Assembly: GCF_014131695.1 (NCBI RefSeq)
Contig: NZ_CP036346.1
Span: 1,860,001 to 1,924,000, forward strand
Origin: Thomasclavelia ramosa DSM 1402
GTDB taxonomy: Bacteria; Bacillota_I; Bacilli_A; Erysipelotrichales; Coprobacillaceae
Length of the DNA: 64,000 nt
Reading direction: 5' to 3'
Shown here: in pieces, positions 16,991 to 25,908 of the stretch
How the letters are laid out: the number at the start of each line of letters is the position of its first letter
Position numbering within the stretch: the first letter of the stretch is position 1
Translations under genes and position numbers: made by a program
The notes under the pieces: generated by a model
Database searches by the model: none
Told to the model about the DNA's origin: nothing
Seen by the model: the letters and a program-made list of their open reading frames with translations, nothing else

Positions 16991-17337
16991 TAATCAATAT
17001 GATAAATATAAATGTCTTGTTTATTAATCTCGATTAAATTAGCTTCTATTAGTTCATCTAGGTATTTAGCTACTTTTGCCTGATTTACCTCTTTATTTGC
17101 CATCGCTGCCAAAGTTTGAGCAATTACTGGATTATCTATTTTTAACAAAGCAATATTTTCTTGATTAAAAACAGGCTTTCTTAATAATGTATCTAGTAAA
17201 GCAGCATATGCTAGTTTTGTTTCTAAACGAATATTTCCAAATTTACTGCCTTGAAATAAAGCTTTTGGCAGATAATAAGTACTATCATCGACACTTTCTT
17301 TCAATGCTTTTAATGTTTCCTTGTTGTATAATTCCAT
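16990..17337 (-). CDS. RepA_N-like domain protein
   Basis: 115-residue protein with DSTYYLPKALFQGSKF followed by LETKLAYAALLDTL and a C-terminal winged-helix-like part with KVAKYLDELIEANLIEI. This is the pattern of the N-terminal domain of plasmid replication initiator A (RepA_N: LPKALF, AKLAYALLLDR, KELxxxGLIE) but nothing else of an initiator is present. I start at ATG 17337 (GGAGG seven bases upstream); the frame reaches nine codons further. It is coupled to the CDF gene, so a small DNA-binding regulator of metal export is one guess; a domesticated plasmid fragment is another. Confidence 0.6.
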   Translation of the reverse strand: MELYNKETLKALKESVDDSTYYLPKALFQGSKFGNIRLETKLAYAALLDTLLRKPVFNQENIALLKIDNPVIAQTLAAMANKEVNQAKVAKYLDELIEANLIEINKQDIYIYHID

Positions 17338-17399
17338 ATTTTTACCTCCAAATATATTATCCATTATACCATAAATGATTAATGATTATGATAATAAAT

Positions 17400-17428
17400 T
17401 AAAAAGATTAGATTTTTGCTATCTAATC
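17400..17428 (-). terminator. Terminator of the histidine operon
   Basis: Stem GATTAGAT / ATCTAATC with a T run on the minus strand; the stop codon of the last gene lies within the stem. Confidence 0.85.
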
Positions 17429-18208
17429 CTTTAAACGCCCTGTAAATGTACTAACATCCTCAAAGCCGATTTTAATTAAATTTTCTTTAACGTCATTGAC
17501 ATACTGACCAACTCGATCACTTGTATGACTATCTGTACCAATAGTAATAATACGACCTCCTAAATCATAATAACGTTGAACTTGTTCAAAATTTGGAAAG
17601 CCGCAAGTCTGATTAACTGCATATCCAGAAGTATTTACCTCAATCCCCTTATTTTTAATAATCAAATTTTTAAATATTTCATCAATTATATTCTGATATT
17701 TCTTATGTTCAACTTTTTTATCTTCATAAGGCCCGTATCGCATAATGTAATCTAAATGTCCTAAAACATTAAAACAGTCAAAATTTTTAACGCACCTTAG
17801 CGTTTCTTCAAAGAAAGCCTGATGAGCTTGCTCTTTATTTAGATTTTTAAAAAAATCCCCATAATAAAATTCAGTATGATCAATTACATGAATTGAGCCA
17901 ATTACAAAATCAAAAGGATACTGGTTAATCAAATTATTAATCTCTAATTGATGATTCATATCTAGACCTATTTCAATGCCCCATTTTATTATAATTTTAT
18001 CTGCAAATTCTTTTTTTAAAGCCATAATTGTTTGATAATAACCTTCGACATCTAGATCAAAAACATCAATTGGGTAATCGAAATCACGATGATCAGTAAA
18101 ACAAATCTCATCTAGTCCCATTTTAATTGCTTGAATTACATGTTCACGCGGATCAGCCTCACTATCACCTGAAAATCTAGTGTGCATATGATAGTCAATG
18201 GAACGCAT
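17423..18208 (-). CDS. hisK: Histidinol-phosphatase, PHP family
   Basis: Metal-dependent phosphatase making histidinol from histidinol phosphate. The PHP motifs are all visible: DYHMHTRFSGDS at the N-terminus, EICFTDHRDF near residue 35, WGIEIGLD near 80, VIGSIHVID near 105, LGHLDYIMRYG near 150 and TIGTDSHTSDRVG near 225. 261 residues, usual for HisK/HisJ. It starts 1 base after the hisIE stop, at the end of the his operon, which supports the role; HisB here has no phosphatase domain, so a separate phosphatase is needed. Confidence 0.92.
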   Translation of the reverse strand: MRSIDYHMHTRFSGDSEADPREHVIQAIKMGLDEICFTDHRDFDYPIDVFDLDVEGYYQTIMALKKEFADKIIIKWGIEIGLDMNHQLEINNLINQYPFDFVIGSIHVIDHTEFYYGDFFKNLNKEQAHQAFFEETLRCVKNFDCFNVLGHLDYIMRYGPYEDKKVEHKKYQNIIDEIFKNLIIKNKGIEVNTSGYAVNQTCGFPNFEQVQRYYDLGGRIITIGTDSHTSDRVGQYVNDVKENLIKIGFEDVSTFTGRLKD

Positions 18209-18209
18209 T

Positions 18210-18848
18210 TTAATAGTCTCCTTTAGTATGAAAATCTTTCTTATTTCCAGTTATTTTATGACGATCTTTTAACTTATTTTCAATATCGTCAAGTGTTACC
18301 CCTTGATTATTCATTAAAACAAAAACATGATAAAATAAATCACTGATTTCACCGATTAATTCTTCCTTATCATCATTTTTAGCCGCGATAATCGTTTCAC
18401 TTGCTTCTTCACCTACTTTTTTACAAATTTTATCAACACCTTGATCTAATAAGTAATTAGTATATGATTTTTCAACTGGGTTTTGTTTCCGATTTTCAAT
18501 TAGATTTGATAGACTTCTAAAAATATTAGTATTATCATAAGCCATTATTTCATTAAAGAAACAAGAGTACGCTCCAGTGTGACATGCTGCTCCAATTTGT
18601 TCAACAAAAATTAACAGTGTATCTAAATCACAATCTAAATACATCCCTTTAATATTTTGAAAATGACCTGATGTTTCACCTTTATGCCATAGTTCATTCC
18701 TACTTCTTGAAAAAAAACAAGTTTGATTTGTTTCTAACATTCTTTGATATGCTTCTTCGTTGACATAAGCTAACATCAAAACTTCATTTGTTTTATAGTC
18801 CTGAACAATAGCAGGAATCAACTCCATTTTTGTAAAATCTGGTTTCAT
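18210..18848 (-). CDS. hisIE: Bifunctional phosphoribosyl-AMP cyclohydrolase / phosphoribosyl-ATP pyrophosphatase
   Basis: Carries out steps 2 and 3 of histidine synthesis. The N-terminal HisI domain (about 1-110) has the metal ligands in [10 protein letters not shown] and [10 protein letters not shown], with [15 protein letters not shown] before them. The C-terminal HisE domain (about 115-205) has [15 protein letters not shown] and [13 protein letters not shown], a MazG-like fold. 212 residues, standard fusion length. Its ATG shares one base with the hisF stop. Confidence 0.95.
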   Translation of the reverse strand: MKPDFTKMELIPAIVQDYKTNEVLMLAYVNEEAYQRMLETNQTCFFSRSRNELWHKGETSGHFQNIKGMYLDCDLDTLLIFVEQIGAACHTGAYSCFFNEIMAYDNTNIFRSLSNLIENRKQNPVEKSYTNYLLDQGVDKICKKVGEEASETIIAAKNDDKEELIGEISDLFYHVFVLMNNQGVTLDDIENKLKDRHKITGNKKDFHTKGDY

Positions 18849-19612
18849 TACATTGCTCTCCTTACATTTATATCATGTTTTCTTAATTCTCTGCGGACAT
18901 CTTCAACAGTTGCTTCACCAAAATGAAATAATGAAGCCACTAAAGCTGCATCACAATTTGTTTTTTTAAAGACATCTACAATATCTTGAATACTGCCACA
19001 ACCACCACTTGCAATTACTGGGATATCAACAGCATTACATACCGCATTGATCATTTCAATATCATAACCCGCTTTGGTTCCATCTGCATCCATTGAAGTC
19101 AATAGAATTTCCCCAGCACCCAATTCTTCACATTTAGTTACCCATTCTATTAAATCAATTCCAGTATTTTCACGGCCACCTTTTACATAAACATCATAAC
19201 CGTCATCATCACGTTTTTTAGCATCGATTGCAACGACTACACACTGTACCCCAAATTCATCAGCAGCCGCTTTTATTAAATCAGGGTTTGCAATAGCTGC
19301 CGAATTAACAGATACTTTATCTGCTCCACTAGCTAAGATCGTTCGAAAATCATCAAGCGTCCGGATTCCCCCGCCAACAGCTAGAGGAATCGTTAATTCA
19401 CTAGCCCCGCGTTCAATAATATCTTTAATAATATCACGTTCTTCATAACTTGCAGTAATATCTAAAAACACTACTTCATCAGCACATTGCTGATCATAAC
19501 GTTTAGCTAATTCAATGGGATCTCCAACATCTTTCAATTCTACAAAATTAATTCCTTTTACAACTTTACCATTTTTTATATCCAAACAAGGTATTATCCG
19601 TTTTGTAAGCAT
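18848..19612 (-). CDS. hisF: Imidazole glycerol phosphate synthase, cyclase subunit
   Basis: Cyclase half of IGP synthase, a (beta/alpha)8 barrel working with HisH. Catalytic Asp11 is in [15 protein letters not shown] and the second Asp (about 130) in VVAIDAKKR. 254 residues. Its start lies 19 bases inside the end of hisA, so translation is coupled. Confidence 0.96.
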   Translation of the reverse strand: MLTKRIIPCLDIKNGKVVKGINFVELKDVGDPIELAKRYDQQCADEVVFLDITASYEERDIIKDIIERGASELTIPLAVGGGIRTLDDFRTILASGADKVSVNSAAIANPDLIKAAADEFGVQCVVVAIDAKKRDDDGYDVYVKGGRENTGIDLIEWVTKCEELGAGEILLTSMDADGTKAGYDIEMINAVCNAVDIPVIASGGCGSIQDIVDVFKKTNCDAALVASLFHFGEATVEDVRRELRKHDINVRRAM

Positions 19613-20319
19613 GTAATAACCTCCTTGAGATCTACTTTACCCTCATAATAAGCCTTACCAACAATACATGCATAATAGTTCTTACTAGCTACATCTTTAA
19701 TATTTTGAGCATCTTTAATGCCCCCTGAAACAACAAAGTTAATAGTAGAAGTTCTAGCGATCTGTTCATACATATCAAAGTTAGGACCTTGTAATGTTCC
19801 ATCTTTACTAATATCTGTAGCAACAATGTATTTAACCCCTAACTTCTCTAACTCTTTGATAAACTCCAAGTATGGCACGTTACTGATTTTTAACCAGCCT
19901 GAAGTTGAAACAAAGCCATCTTTAACATCAACTCCTACGACAATTTTTTCAGGACCATAGGTATTAATAGCACTTTTTAAAAACTCTGGATCATTAATTG
20001 CAGCAGTTCCTAAAATTACCCGATCTATTCCTACTTCATCTAAATATAAAGCAACTGTTTCAATATTTCTAATCCCCCCACCAAGTTCTACTTGCATTGA
20101 AGTATTTTGTTTTATTTTTTTAATTGTTTCAAGATTAATACATTCACCATCTTTAGCACCATCTAAATCAACGACATGAAGCAATTTAGCGCCCATTTCT
20201 TCAAAAGCTTTAGCTAATTTTGCCGGTTCATTACTATATACTGTTTTTTGATTATAATCACCTTTAAACAATCTAACGGCTTGACCATCTTTTAAATCTA
20301 TTGCTGGAATAACTAACAT
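19594..20319 (-). CDS. hisA: Phosphoribosylformimino-AICAR phosphate isomerase
   Basis: Isomerase of step 4, a (beta/alpha)8 barrel paralogous to HisF. Catalytic Asp8 in [14 protein letters not shown] and the second Asp near residue 130 in [20 protein letters not shown] near 200 binds phosphate. 241 residues. Overlaps hisH by 7 bases upstream and hisF by 19 downstream. Confidence 0.96.
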   Translation of the reverse strand: MLVIPAIDLKDGQAVRLFKGDYNQKTVYSNEPAKLAKAFEEMGAKLLHVVDLDGAKDGECINLETIKKIKQNTSMQVELGGGIRNIETVALYLDEVGIDRVILGTAAINDPEFLKSAINTYGPEKIVVGVDVKDGFVSTSGWLKISNVPYLEFIKELEKLGVKYIVATDISKDGTLQGPNFDMYEQIARTSTINFVVSGGIKDAQNIKDVASKNYYACIVGKAYYEGKVDLKEVITCLQNG

Positions 20320-20921
20320 TCGATCATCTCCTTAAACGCTAATAATATTTTTTGTCCTACAGCTCCACTTTTTTCAGGATGGAACTGGCAACCAATCACA
20401 TTGTCTTTAGCCGCAATTGCCGTTATATTTGTCTTACCATAATCACTATAAGCAATTAATTGTTCATTTGGGCATGTTGCCATAAAAGAATGAACAAAAT
20501 AGACATCATCATTTTCATGAATATTTTTTAAAATTGGATGGTTTTGGTTGAAATGTAATTGATTCCAACCCATATGAGGAACCTTTTCATCAATATCCAT
20601 AAAGACTACTTCTCCATCCAGGAAACCTAATCCTTTAGTTTCTTCAACTTCATACCCTTTTTCAAATAAAATTTGCATTCCCAAACAAATTCCCAAAATT
20701 GGTATTCCAGCATCTTTTCGTTCATTTAAAACATCAATTAAATCAAACTTTTTTAAATTATTCATAGCTACCGGAAAAGCCCCTACTCCAGGTAATACAA
20801 TTGCTTTAGCTTGGCGAATAATATCTTTGTCACGAGTAATTACAGCTTCAATTCCGACCCTTTTTAAAGCGGAAATAACACTACTTAAATTACCAATATT
20901 GTAGTCAATGATTACTACCAT
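20313..20921 (-). CDS. hisH: Imidazole glycerol phosphate synthase, glutaminase subunit
   Basis: Class I glutamine amidotransferase that feeds ammonia to HisF. Catalytic Cys in ILGICLGMQILFE near residue 80, catalytic His and Glu in GCQFHPEKSG near 180. 202 residues, usual. Lies 19 bases after hisB with its own ribosome site. Confidence 0.96.
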   Translation of the reverse strand: MVVIIDYNIGNLSSVISALKRVGIEAVITRDKDIIRQAKAIVLPGVGAFPVAMNNLKKFDLIDVLNERKDAGIPILGICLGMQILFEKGYEVEETKGLGFLDGEVVFMDIDEKVPHMGWNQLHFNQNHPILKNIHENDDVYFVHSFMATCPNEQLIAYSDYGKTNITAIAAKDNVIGCQFHPEKSGAVGQKILLAFKEMIEC

Positions 20922-20940
20922 CTAAATCCCCCCTTGATTT

Positions 20941-21528
20941 TTATAAGACTCCTTTTGATGAAACAACTTTATCTTTGTTAGCTTCATCAATACTAACCGC
21001 TTCTTTTAAAGCTCTTCCTAAACTTTTAAATATAGCTTCAACAATATGATGATTATTAGTTCCATACTGTTCATTAATATGTAAAGTAATCAGTGAATTA
21101 AATGCCAATGCCCGAAAAAATTCTTCCGTCATTTCTGTTTCAAATGTGCCAATTCTTTCACAAGTTAGATTAACATTATAAACTAAGAAAGGACGCCCAC
21201 TAATATCTAAATTGGTTGTTACTAGCGTTTCATCCATCGGAATAGTAAAAGCTCCATATCTTTTAATCCCGAGTTTATTGCCAAGCGCTTCTTTTAAACA
21301 AGTTCCTAAAGCAATTCCAATATCTTCTACTGTATGATGAGTATCAACTTCTAAGTCACCTTCGCATTTAACGATTAAATCAAAACCTCCATGAAAAGCA
21401 AATAGTGTTAACATATGATCAAAGAATCCGATTCCAGTACTAATTTCACTTTTACCTTCTCCATCTAAATCTAATTGCACAAGAATTTTCGTTTCTTTTG
21501 TTTCACGTTCAATCTTTCCAATTCTCAT
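20941..21528 (-). CDS. hisB: Imidazoleglycerol-phosphate dehydratase
   Basis: Manganese-dependent dehydratase of step 6. The two metal motifs are DTHHTVEDIGIALG near residue 68 and NNHHIVEAIFKSLGRAL near 165; the N-terminal GFFDHMLTLFAFHGGFDL is also typical. 195 residues: the monofunctional form without the phosphatase domain found in enterobacteria, consistent with the separate PHP phosphatase downstream. Confidence 0.96.
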   Translation of the reverse strand: MRIGKIERETKETKILVQLDLDGEGKSEISTGIGFFDHMLTLFAFHGGFDLIVKCEGDLEVDTHHTVEDIGIALGTCLKEALGNKLGIKRYGAFTIPMDETLVTTNLDISGRPFLVYNVNLTCERIGTFETEMTEEFFRALAFNSLITLHINEQYGTNNHHIVEAIFKSLGRALKEAVSIDEANKDKVVSSKGVL

Positions 21529-21530
21529 GA

Positions 21531-22829
21531 CTATTCCTCCTCAAATCTTACTGCTACTGAATTTGCATGGGCATCTAAACCTTCACTTTTAGCAAATTTA
21601 ATTACATCTTCCTTGAATTCGCCTAAGACTTTTTTAGGATAATAGCTATAAGATGAATATTTAACAAAATCATATACCCCTAATGCCGAATAAAACTTAG
21701 CAGTTCCTCCAGTTGGTAGTACATGGTTAGTTCCACTCATATAATCGCCTAATGGTTCCGGTGAATATTCTCCTAAGAAAATAGAACCGGCATTTTTAAT
21801 TTTTGGTAACATATTTACAGGATTATCTACTAATACTTCTAAATGTTCTGGTGCTAAATAGTTGGAAACATCAAATGCTTCATTCAAATTATCAACAATG
21901 ATTGCTCCACCATAATTAACCAAGGATTCTTCGATAATATCTCTTCTTGATAAATAAGCCATTTGGCGAACTAATTCACCATTTACTTTAGCCACTAAAT
22001 CACGACTTGTCGTAACTAATAAAGCACTAGCCAGTTTATCGTGTTCTGCCTGACTCATTAAATCAGCAGCAATATATTTAGGATTAGCGTTCTCATCTGC
22101 AATTACCAATACCTCACTTGGGCCTGCAACCATATCAATATCAACAAGTCCATAACTAAGTTTTTTAGCCGTCGCAACGAAAATATTTCCAGGACCTACG
22201 ATTTTATCGGCTTTCTTTATTGTTTCAGTACCATGAGCAATGGCAGCCACCCCTTGAGCGCCACCAAATTTATAGATTGTATCGACCCCACTTACTTTTG
22301 CTGCAGCAATAATAATCGGATTAACTTTTCCATCTTCTTTTACCGGTGTAATAATTACTAAATCTTTAACTCCCGCTAACTTTGCTGGAACAGCATTCAT
22401 TAATACTGTAGAAGGATAACTAGCGGTTCCCCCAGGAACATATAATGCCACCCGTTCAATTGGACGCACCATCTGTCCCATGATTACCCCATTATCTTTA
22501 AATAAAGACCATGATTTATCAATTTGATTTTTATGAAATTCAGTAATTTGTTCTTTAGTTCTTTCAAGGATACGTAGATAATCTGCATCTATTTGTTTTA
22601 ATGCTTCTTCTTTTTCTATCTCACTAACGATTAAATCTTTTTCATCATTAATTTGATAACCATCAAACTTTAAACAATACTCATATAATGCTTTATTTCC
22701 ACGTTCATTAATATCTTCAATAATTTTTAATACAGCCTCATTTACTTCCTTATTAACACTTTCCTTACGGCTGTCTAATTTAGTCGCTACCGCTTCTAAA
22801 TTGCCTTTATAATCAACGATCTTTAACAT
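21531..22829 (-). CDS. hisD: Histidinol dehydrogenase
   Basis: Zinc enzyme that oxidises histidinol to histidine in two NAD-dependent steps. Motifs include VALYVPGGTASYPSTVLM near 115, MVAGPSEVLVIAD, SQAEHDKLASALLVTT near 255 (zinc and catalytic residues) and SGTNHVLPTGGTAKF near 365. 432 residues. Shares one base with the hisG stop. Confidence 0.96.
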   Translation of the reverse strand: MLKIVDYKGNLEAVATKLDSRKESVNKEVNEAVLKIIEDINERGNKALYEYCLKFDGYQINDEKDLIVSEIEKEEALKQIDADYLRILERTKEQITEFHKNQIDKSWSLFKDNGVIMGQMVRPIERVALYVPGGTASYPSTVLMNAVPAKLAGVKDLVIITPVKEDGKVNPIIIAAAKVSGVDTIYKFGGAQGVAAIAHGTETIKKADKIVGPGNIFVATAKKLSYGLVDIDMVAGPSEVLVIADENANPKYIAADLMSQAEHDKLASALLVTTSRDLVAKVNGELVRQMAYLSRRDIIEESLVNYGGAIIVDNLNEAFDVSNYLAPEHLEVLVDNPVNMLPKIKNAGSIFLGEYSPEPLGDYMSGTNHVLPTGGTAKFYSALGVYDFVKYSSYSYYPKKVLGEFKEDVIKFAKSEGLDAHANSVAVRFEEE

Positions 22830-23458
22830 TATTTTCCCTCCGTAACAGTTTCTAATTTAGTAACCAAATTCATAATTTCATCTTTTTTAAACTTAAAACT
22901 AACTTTGTTGGCCACTAATCTAGTTGAAATATCACTAATTTTTTCAATCACTTCTAAGCCATTTGCTTTTAAAGTCGACCCCGTTTCTACAATATCCACA
23001 ATTGCGTCACTGATTCCCACGATTGGTCCCAATTCTACAGATCCTTCTAATTTAATGATTTCAACATCTTCTTGTTTTGTTGCAAAATATTTTTTTGCTA
23101 CTTTAGTATATTTACTTGCAATTTTTTTACGCCGTTCAAATTTCTTGTTACGATACTCTGGATAAGCCGCTACAGCAAAGTAACATTTACCTATATTTAA
23201 ATCCAATAATTCATAATAATCTTCAAAATCAACATCGTCTAATGTATCTTTACCAACAAAACCAATATCGACAATTCCGTGTTCTAAGAAAGTTACTACA
23301 TCATTGGCTTTACCAAAAATCATTTCAATTCCATCTTTTGTTGCAATTAATAATTCCCGATCCTTATTAAAAATTGGTTCCATATCAAATCCCGCTTCTT
23401 GTAACAACTTACAGACCTGCTTTTCAATTCTACCTTTAGTTATTGCTATTTTAATCAT
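22829..23458 (-). CDS. hisG: ATP phosphoribosyltransferase, short form
   Basis: First enzyme of the pathway, joining ATP and PRPP. 209 residues when started at ATG 23458, which has a very strong Shine-Dalgarno GGGGGAAGG five bases upstream; this is the short HisG lacking the C-terminal His-binding domain and therefore needs HisZ, encoded directly upstream (8-base overlap). Motifs: [11 protein letters not shown] at the start, [11 protein letters not shown] near 72 and [17 protein letters not shown], the PRPP-binding loop, near 160. Confidence 0.95.
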   Translation of the reverse strand: MIKIAITKGRIEKQVCKLLQEAGFDMEPIFNKDRELLIATKDGIEMIFGKANDVVTFLEHGIVDIGFVGKDTLDDVDFEDYYELLDLNIGKCYFAVAAYPEYRNKKFERRKKIASKYTKVAKKYFATKQEDVEIIKLEGSVELGPIVGISDAIVDIVETGSTLKANGLEVIEKISDISTRLVANKVSFKFKKDEIMNLVTKLETVTEGK

Positions 23459-24431
23459 TATTGCCTTCCCCCTGCTTATCAATCGCTTTTAAAATATGAT
23501 TCATATGGTAGCAAAATCCAATTGCACCGACATTTTTATTGAATCTTGGTAATAAGTCATCATATCTTCCCCCAGAAATGATTGGCTGCGCACTTTTATC
23601 ACTATATCCTTTAATCATTAAGCCAGTGTAGTATTTCATTGTTGGCACCATTCCTAAATCAAAAATGATACTTTCTTTATTATCCAAAGAGTTATATAAC
23701 TCTTTTAATCTTTCCAAAGCCTTTAACAATATTTCATCATTTATTCCTTTGATTGCAGTATCTAATAAAGTGATATCACCAAAAGCAGTCGGCAATTTTA
23801 ATAATAGTTCATTTAACTGCCCATCAAATTCATTATCGGCAACAAACTTTTTCATTTCACTTATATCCCGATACTTCAATATTTCTGTTAATTCAACTGC
23901 CTTATCACCAACCAGTGTGCATAGGCGATTAAAAAAACGTGCTGAACCAATTTCTACAAGAATATTTTTTAATCCAAGATGTGGTAAAGACTCTTGAATC
24001 ATGTTTAAACATTCTTTATCACCAGCAATTCCAGGCTTGTTGATCAACTCAACTCCACCTTGAAAAAACTCACTGGAACGTCCTTTATGCATAGTTTCCT
24101 TACGGTATACTTTACCAAAATAACAATAACGTGCTTCTTCATCACCATAATTGTTTGTTGAATAGAAACGTGCTAATGGAATTGTAAAATCACAGCGCAT
24201 TGCAACATTTTTACCTTCATGATTAATGTACTGAAACATTTTTTCTTGTTCAAAACCACAATCTAATTGAGTATATAAGTCAACATACTCAAATGATGGC
24301 ATTAACACTTCATTATAGTTATTCTTTGCAAAGATAGCTCTTAAACTATTTTCAATCTCTCGTAATTTCGATACATTAGTAATAATTGCGTCAATGCTTT
24401 CTTCCGGTATTAAATACTTAAATTCTTCCAT
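23451..24431 (-). CDS. hisZ: ATP phosphoribosyltransferase regulatory subunit
   Basis: HisRS-like paralogue that pairs with the short HisG and carries feedback regulation by histidine. Class II synthetase-like core: [19 protein letters not shown] split around residue 50, [14 protein letters not shown] (motif 2-like) near 80, and [22 protein letters not shown] near 285. 326 residues from ATG 24431, seven bases after GGGGGAAA; the frame extends 12 codons upstream toward the attenuator but without a ribosome site. First structural gene of the his operon. Confidence 0.93.
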   Translation of the reverse strand: MEEFKYLIPEESIDAIITNVSKLREIENSLRAIFAKNNYNEVLMPSFEYVDLYTQLDCGFEQEKMFQYINHEGKNVAMRCDFTIPLARFYSTNNYGDEEARYCYFGKVYRKETMHKGRSSEFFQGGVELINKPGIAGDKECLNMIQESLPHLGLKNILVEIGSARFFNRLCTLVGDKAVELTEILKYRDISEMKKFVADNEFDGQLNELLLKLPTAFGDITLLDTAIKGINDEILLKALERLKELYNSLDNKESIIFDLGMVPTMKYYTGLMIKGYSDKSAQPIISGGRYDDLLPRFNKNVGAIGFCYHMNHILKAIDKQGEGNND

Positions 24432-24452
24432 TTTATTTCCCCCTTTAGTTAC

Positions 24453-24482
24453 AAAAAAACGAGTCATTACACTAATGACTCG
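24453..24482 (-). terminator. Attenuator terminator of the his operon
   Basis: Perfect 10-bp stem CGAGTCATTA / TAATGACTCG (loop of 3) with a seven-T run on the minus strand, ending 22 bases before the hisZ start. Its 5' arm can pair instead with an upstream CTAATGAC (plus-strand 24496-24503), an 8-bp antiterminator candidate. Confidence 0.88.
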
Positions 24483-24560
24483 CTAAAGTAATATTGTCAT
24501 TAGATACACCCAAATAATATTTAACACAAAATGGGTTGTATCAATAAACTGATAAAACCC
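24483..24560 (-). promoter_or_regulatory. Competing RNA pairings of the his attenuator
   Basis: On the minus strand, segment 1 GGGTTTTATCA (24550-24560) begins at the last base of the leader-peptide stop and pairs with segment 2 TGATACAACCC (24533-24543). Segment 2 can also pair with segment 3 GGGTGTATC (24503-24511). The base after it starts CTAATGAC, which can hold the 5' arm of the terminator. This is the layout of ribosome-mediated attenuation; the order of switching is inference. Confidence 0.65.
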
Positions 24561-24610
24561 TAGGCAATCCAATGATGGTGATGTAATTGTAAATTTGTTG
24601 TTGTTTTCAT
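24560..24610 (-). CDS. Histidine operon leader peptide, 16 aa with HHHHW
   Basis: Short reading frame encoding MKTTTNLQLHHHHWIA with the codons CAT CAC CAT CAT for four consecutive histidines. It has a Shine-Dalgarno GAGAGGTG six bases before the ATG and ends about 80 bases before the attenuator terminator. The same organisation is known from enterobacterial HisL, where ribosome stalling at His codons under starvation prevents termination. No T-box sequence was found in this leader. The peptide itself probably has no other job. Too short for standard gene calling, but RBS, His run and terminator agree. Confidence 0.88.
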   Translation of the reverse strand: MKTTTNLQLHHHHWIA

Positions 24611-24955
24611 AATTAACACCTCTCATTGTATACAATATATCATATCTAATGATAAATGAAAAGATAAAATTAATTAAAATTATAGATTTATCATAAAGTT
24701 TATTTATCTAACTTGTTAAAATCTTAAATTTTTATCTTCAACATTACCATTGCCATTTATAATCAAATATTTACCAAAATTCGTGAGTATTAGCAAATAT
24801 TCGTTAAATATTAGCTAAAAAAGGCGAAATATTTTAGAAAAACATGAATCTTATTACCTAGTTTACTAAAAGAAAATAAATAATAACAATTCCCCTTTTA
24901 CTAAAATCATTGTCTTTATATAATAGTTTTTGTCATTATTTGGAAGGAGAATAAT
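24611..24955. other. Intergenic region between his leader and the Spo0A-like gene
   Basis: 345 bases without a gene. It must hold the his promoter (on the minus strand TATGAT at 24639-24644 with a weak TTATCT 17 bases upstream is the best I see) and the promoter of the Spo0A-like gene (TATAAT at 24919-24924, no good -35). TATTAGC occurs twice, at 24788-24794 and 24809-24815, exactly 21 bases apart, and TTTACTAAAA occurs at about 24862 and 24897. Confidence 0.5.
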
Positions 24956-25453
24956 ATGAAACAATACTACATATATATTTTAGAAGAAGATGAAGAAATA
25001 TCTGCTGAACTGATTGATCATTTATCAAACAATAATAACATTTGGATAGAAGCAGTCAATAATCTTCAGTCCACAAATCATAGTGAAGTTAAACTTGAAC
25101 ATAATATTACAACAATTCTAAAGCAGGTTGGCATTCCGGCTCACTTGAAAGGCTACATGTATTTAAGAACTGCTATTTTAATGGTATACTCTGATATCGA
25201 ATTATTAGGTCAAATAACAAAAAGACTTTATCCAAATATTGCTCGCCAATACAGTACGACAGCCTCAAGAGTTGAAAAAGCAATTCGTCATGCAATTGAA
25301 AACAGTTGGAATCAAGGTGACAAAAGAAAAATTAATACCATTATTAGGGCCGCCCCAGATTCTCTTAAAGGAAAACCAACAAATTCTGAATTTATTGCTT
25401 TAATTGCAGATAAACTCAAAATAAAAAATCGTTATGCATTTGAAAGCAGATAA
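24956..25453 (+). CDS. Spo0A-like protein with deleted receiver domain
   Basis: 165 residues. From about residue 48 to the end it is a full Spo0A effector domain: [37 protein letters not shown], the recognition helix [15 protein letters not shown] and [15 protein letters not shown]. The first 37 residues ([20 protein letters not shown]) resemble only beta-1, the acidic pair and helix 1 of a receiver; the phospho-acceptor Asp and the rest are missing. It should therefore bind 0A-box-like DNA without phosphorylation control, as an activator, or as a competitor of the true Spo0A. AAGGAG precedes the ATG. It converges on a second protein of the same type. Confidence 0.85.
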   Translation: MKQYYIYILEEDEEISAELIDHLSNNNNIWIEAVNNLQSTNHSEVKLEHNITTILKQVGIPAHLKGYMYLRTAILMVYSDIELLGQITKRLYPNIARQYSTTASRVEKAIRHAIENSWNQGDKRKINTIIRAAPDSLKGKPTNSEFIALIADKLKIKNRYAFESR

Positions 25454-25486
25454 AAAGAAGTTTTATATGAACTTCTTTTTATAAAT
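25450..25486. terminator. Bidirectional terminator between the two Spo0A-like genes
   Basis: Stem AAAAAGAAGTT / AACTTCTTTTT with a seven-base loop; T runs on both strands serve both converging genes. Confidence 0.85.
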
Positions 25487-25908
25487 TACTCATTATATAT
25501 TTTATATTCTGACAACAGTCGATCAGTTACCATTGAAATAAATTCTGAATTACAAGGTCGATGTTTAGCTCGATAACCAAACATTTTTTCTAACTCTACA
25601 AGATTACCGTTTGACCAAATAACCTTGATTATATGTCGGATTGATTGTTCCACCCGTGACGAAGTTGTAGAATACTCTCTTGCTACACTTGGGTATAATT
25701 CTTTTGTAATTTCTGTCAAAATTTCAATATCACTGCATGAACGTTTTATTGCTGAAACTAAATAACCAAATCCGTTTAAATGATTTGGTGCACCTATCGA
25801 TAAAAATATTTCATATAGTCGTTTCATTATAAATATATTTTTATCTCTACTATTCTTTTCTATCATTTGATCCTTTGGTAAGATCACAATACTAAATTCC
25901 CTATTCAT
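25486..25908 (-). CDS. Second, diverged Spo0A-like protein without receiver
   Basis: 140 residues, homologous to the effector domain of Spo0A over about 35-135: IFLSIGAPNHLNGFGYLVSA, DIEILTEITKELYPSVA, YSTTSSRVEQSIRHIIK and PCNSEFISMVTDRL. It is more diverged than the partner at 24956-25453 (for example GF for GY and SIRHIIK for AIRHAIE), and its N-terminus keeps only a strand-like FSIVILPKD in place of a receiver. No strong ribosome site precedes the ATG, so expression may be weak. The pair probably arose by duplication; DNA targets may overlap. Confidence 0.78.
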   Translation of the reverse strand: MNREFSIVILPKDQMIEKNSRDKNIFIMKRLYEIFLSIGAPNHLNGFGYLVSAIKRSCSDIEILTEITKELYPSVAREYSTTSSRVEQSIRHIIKVIWSNGNLVELEKMFGYRAKHRPCNSEFISMVTDRLLSEYKIYNE

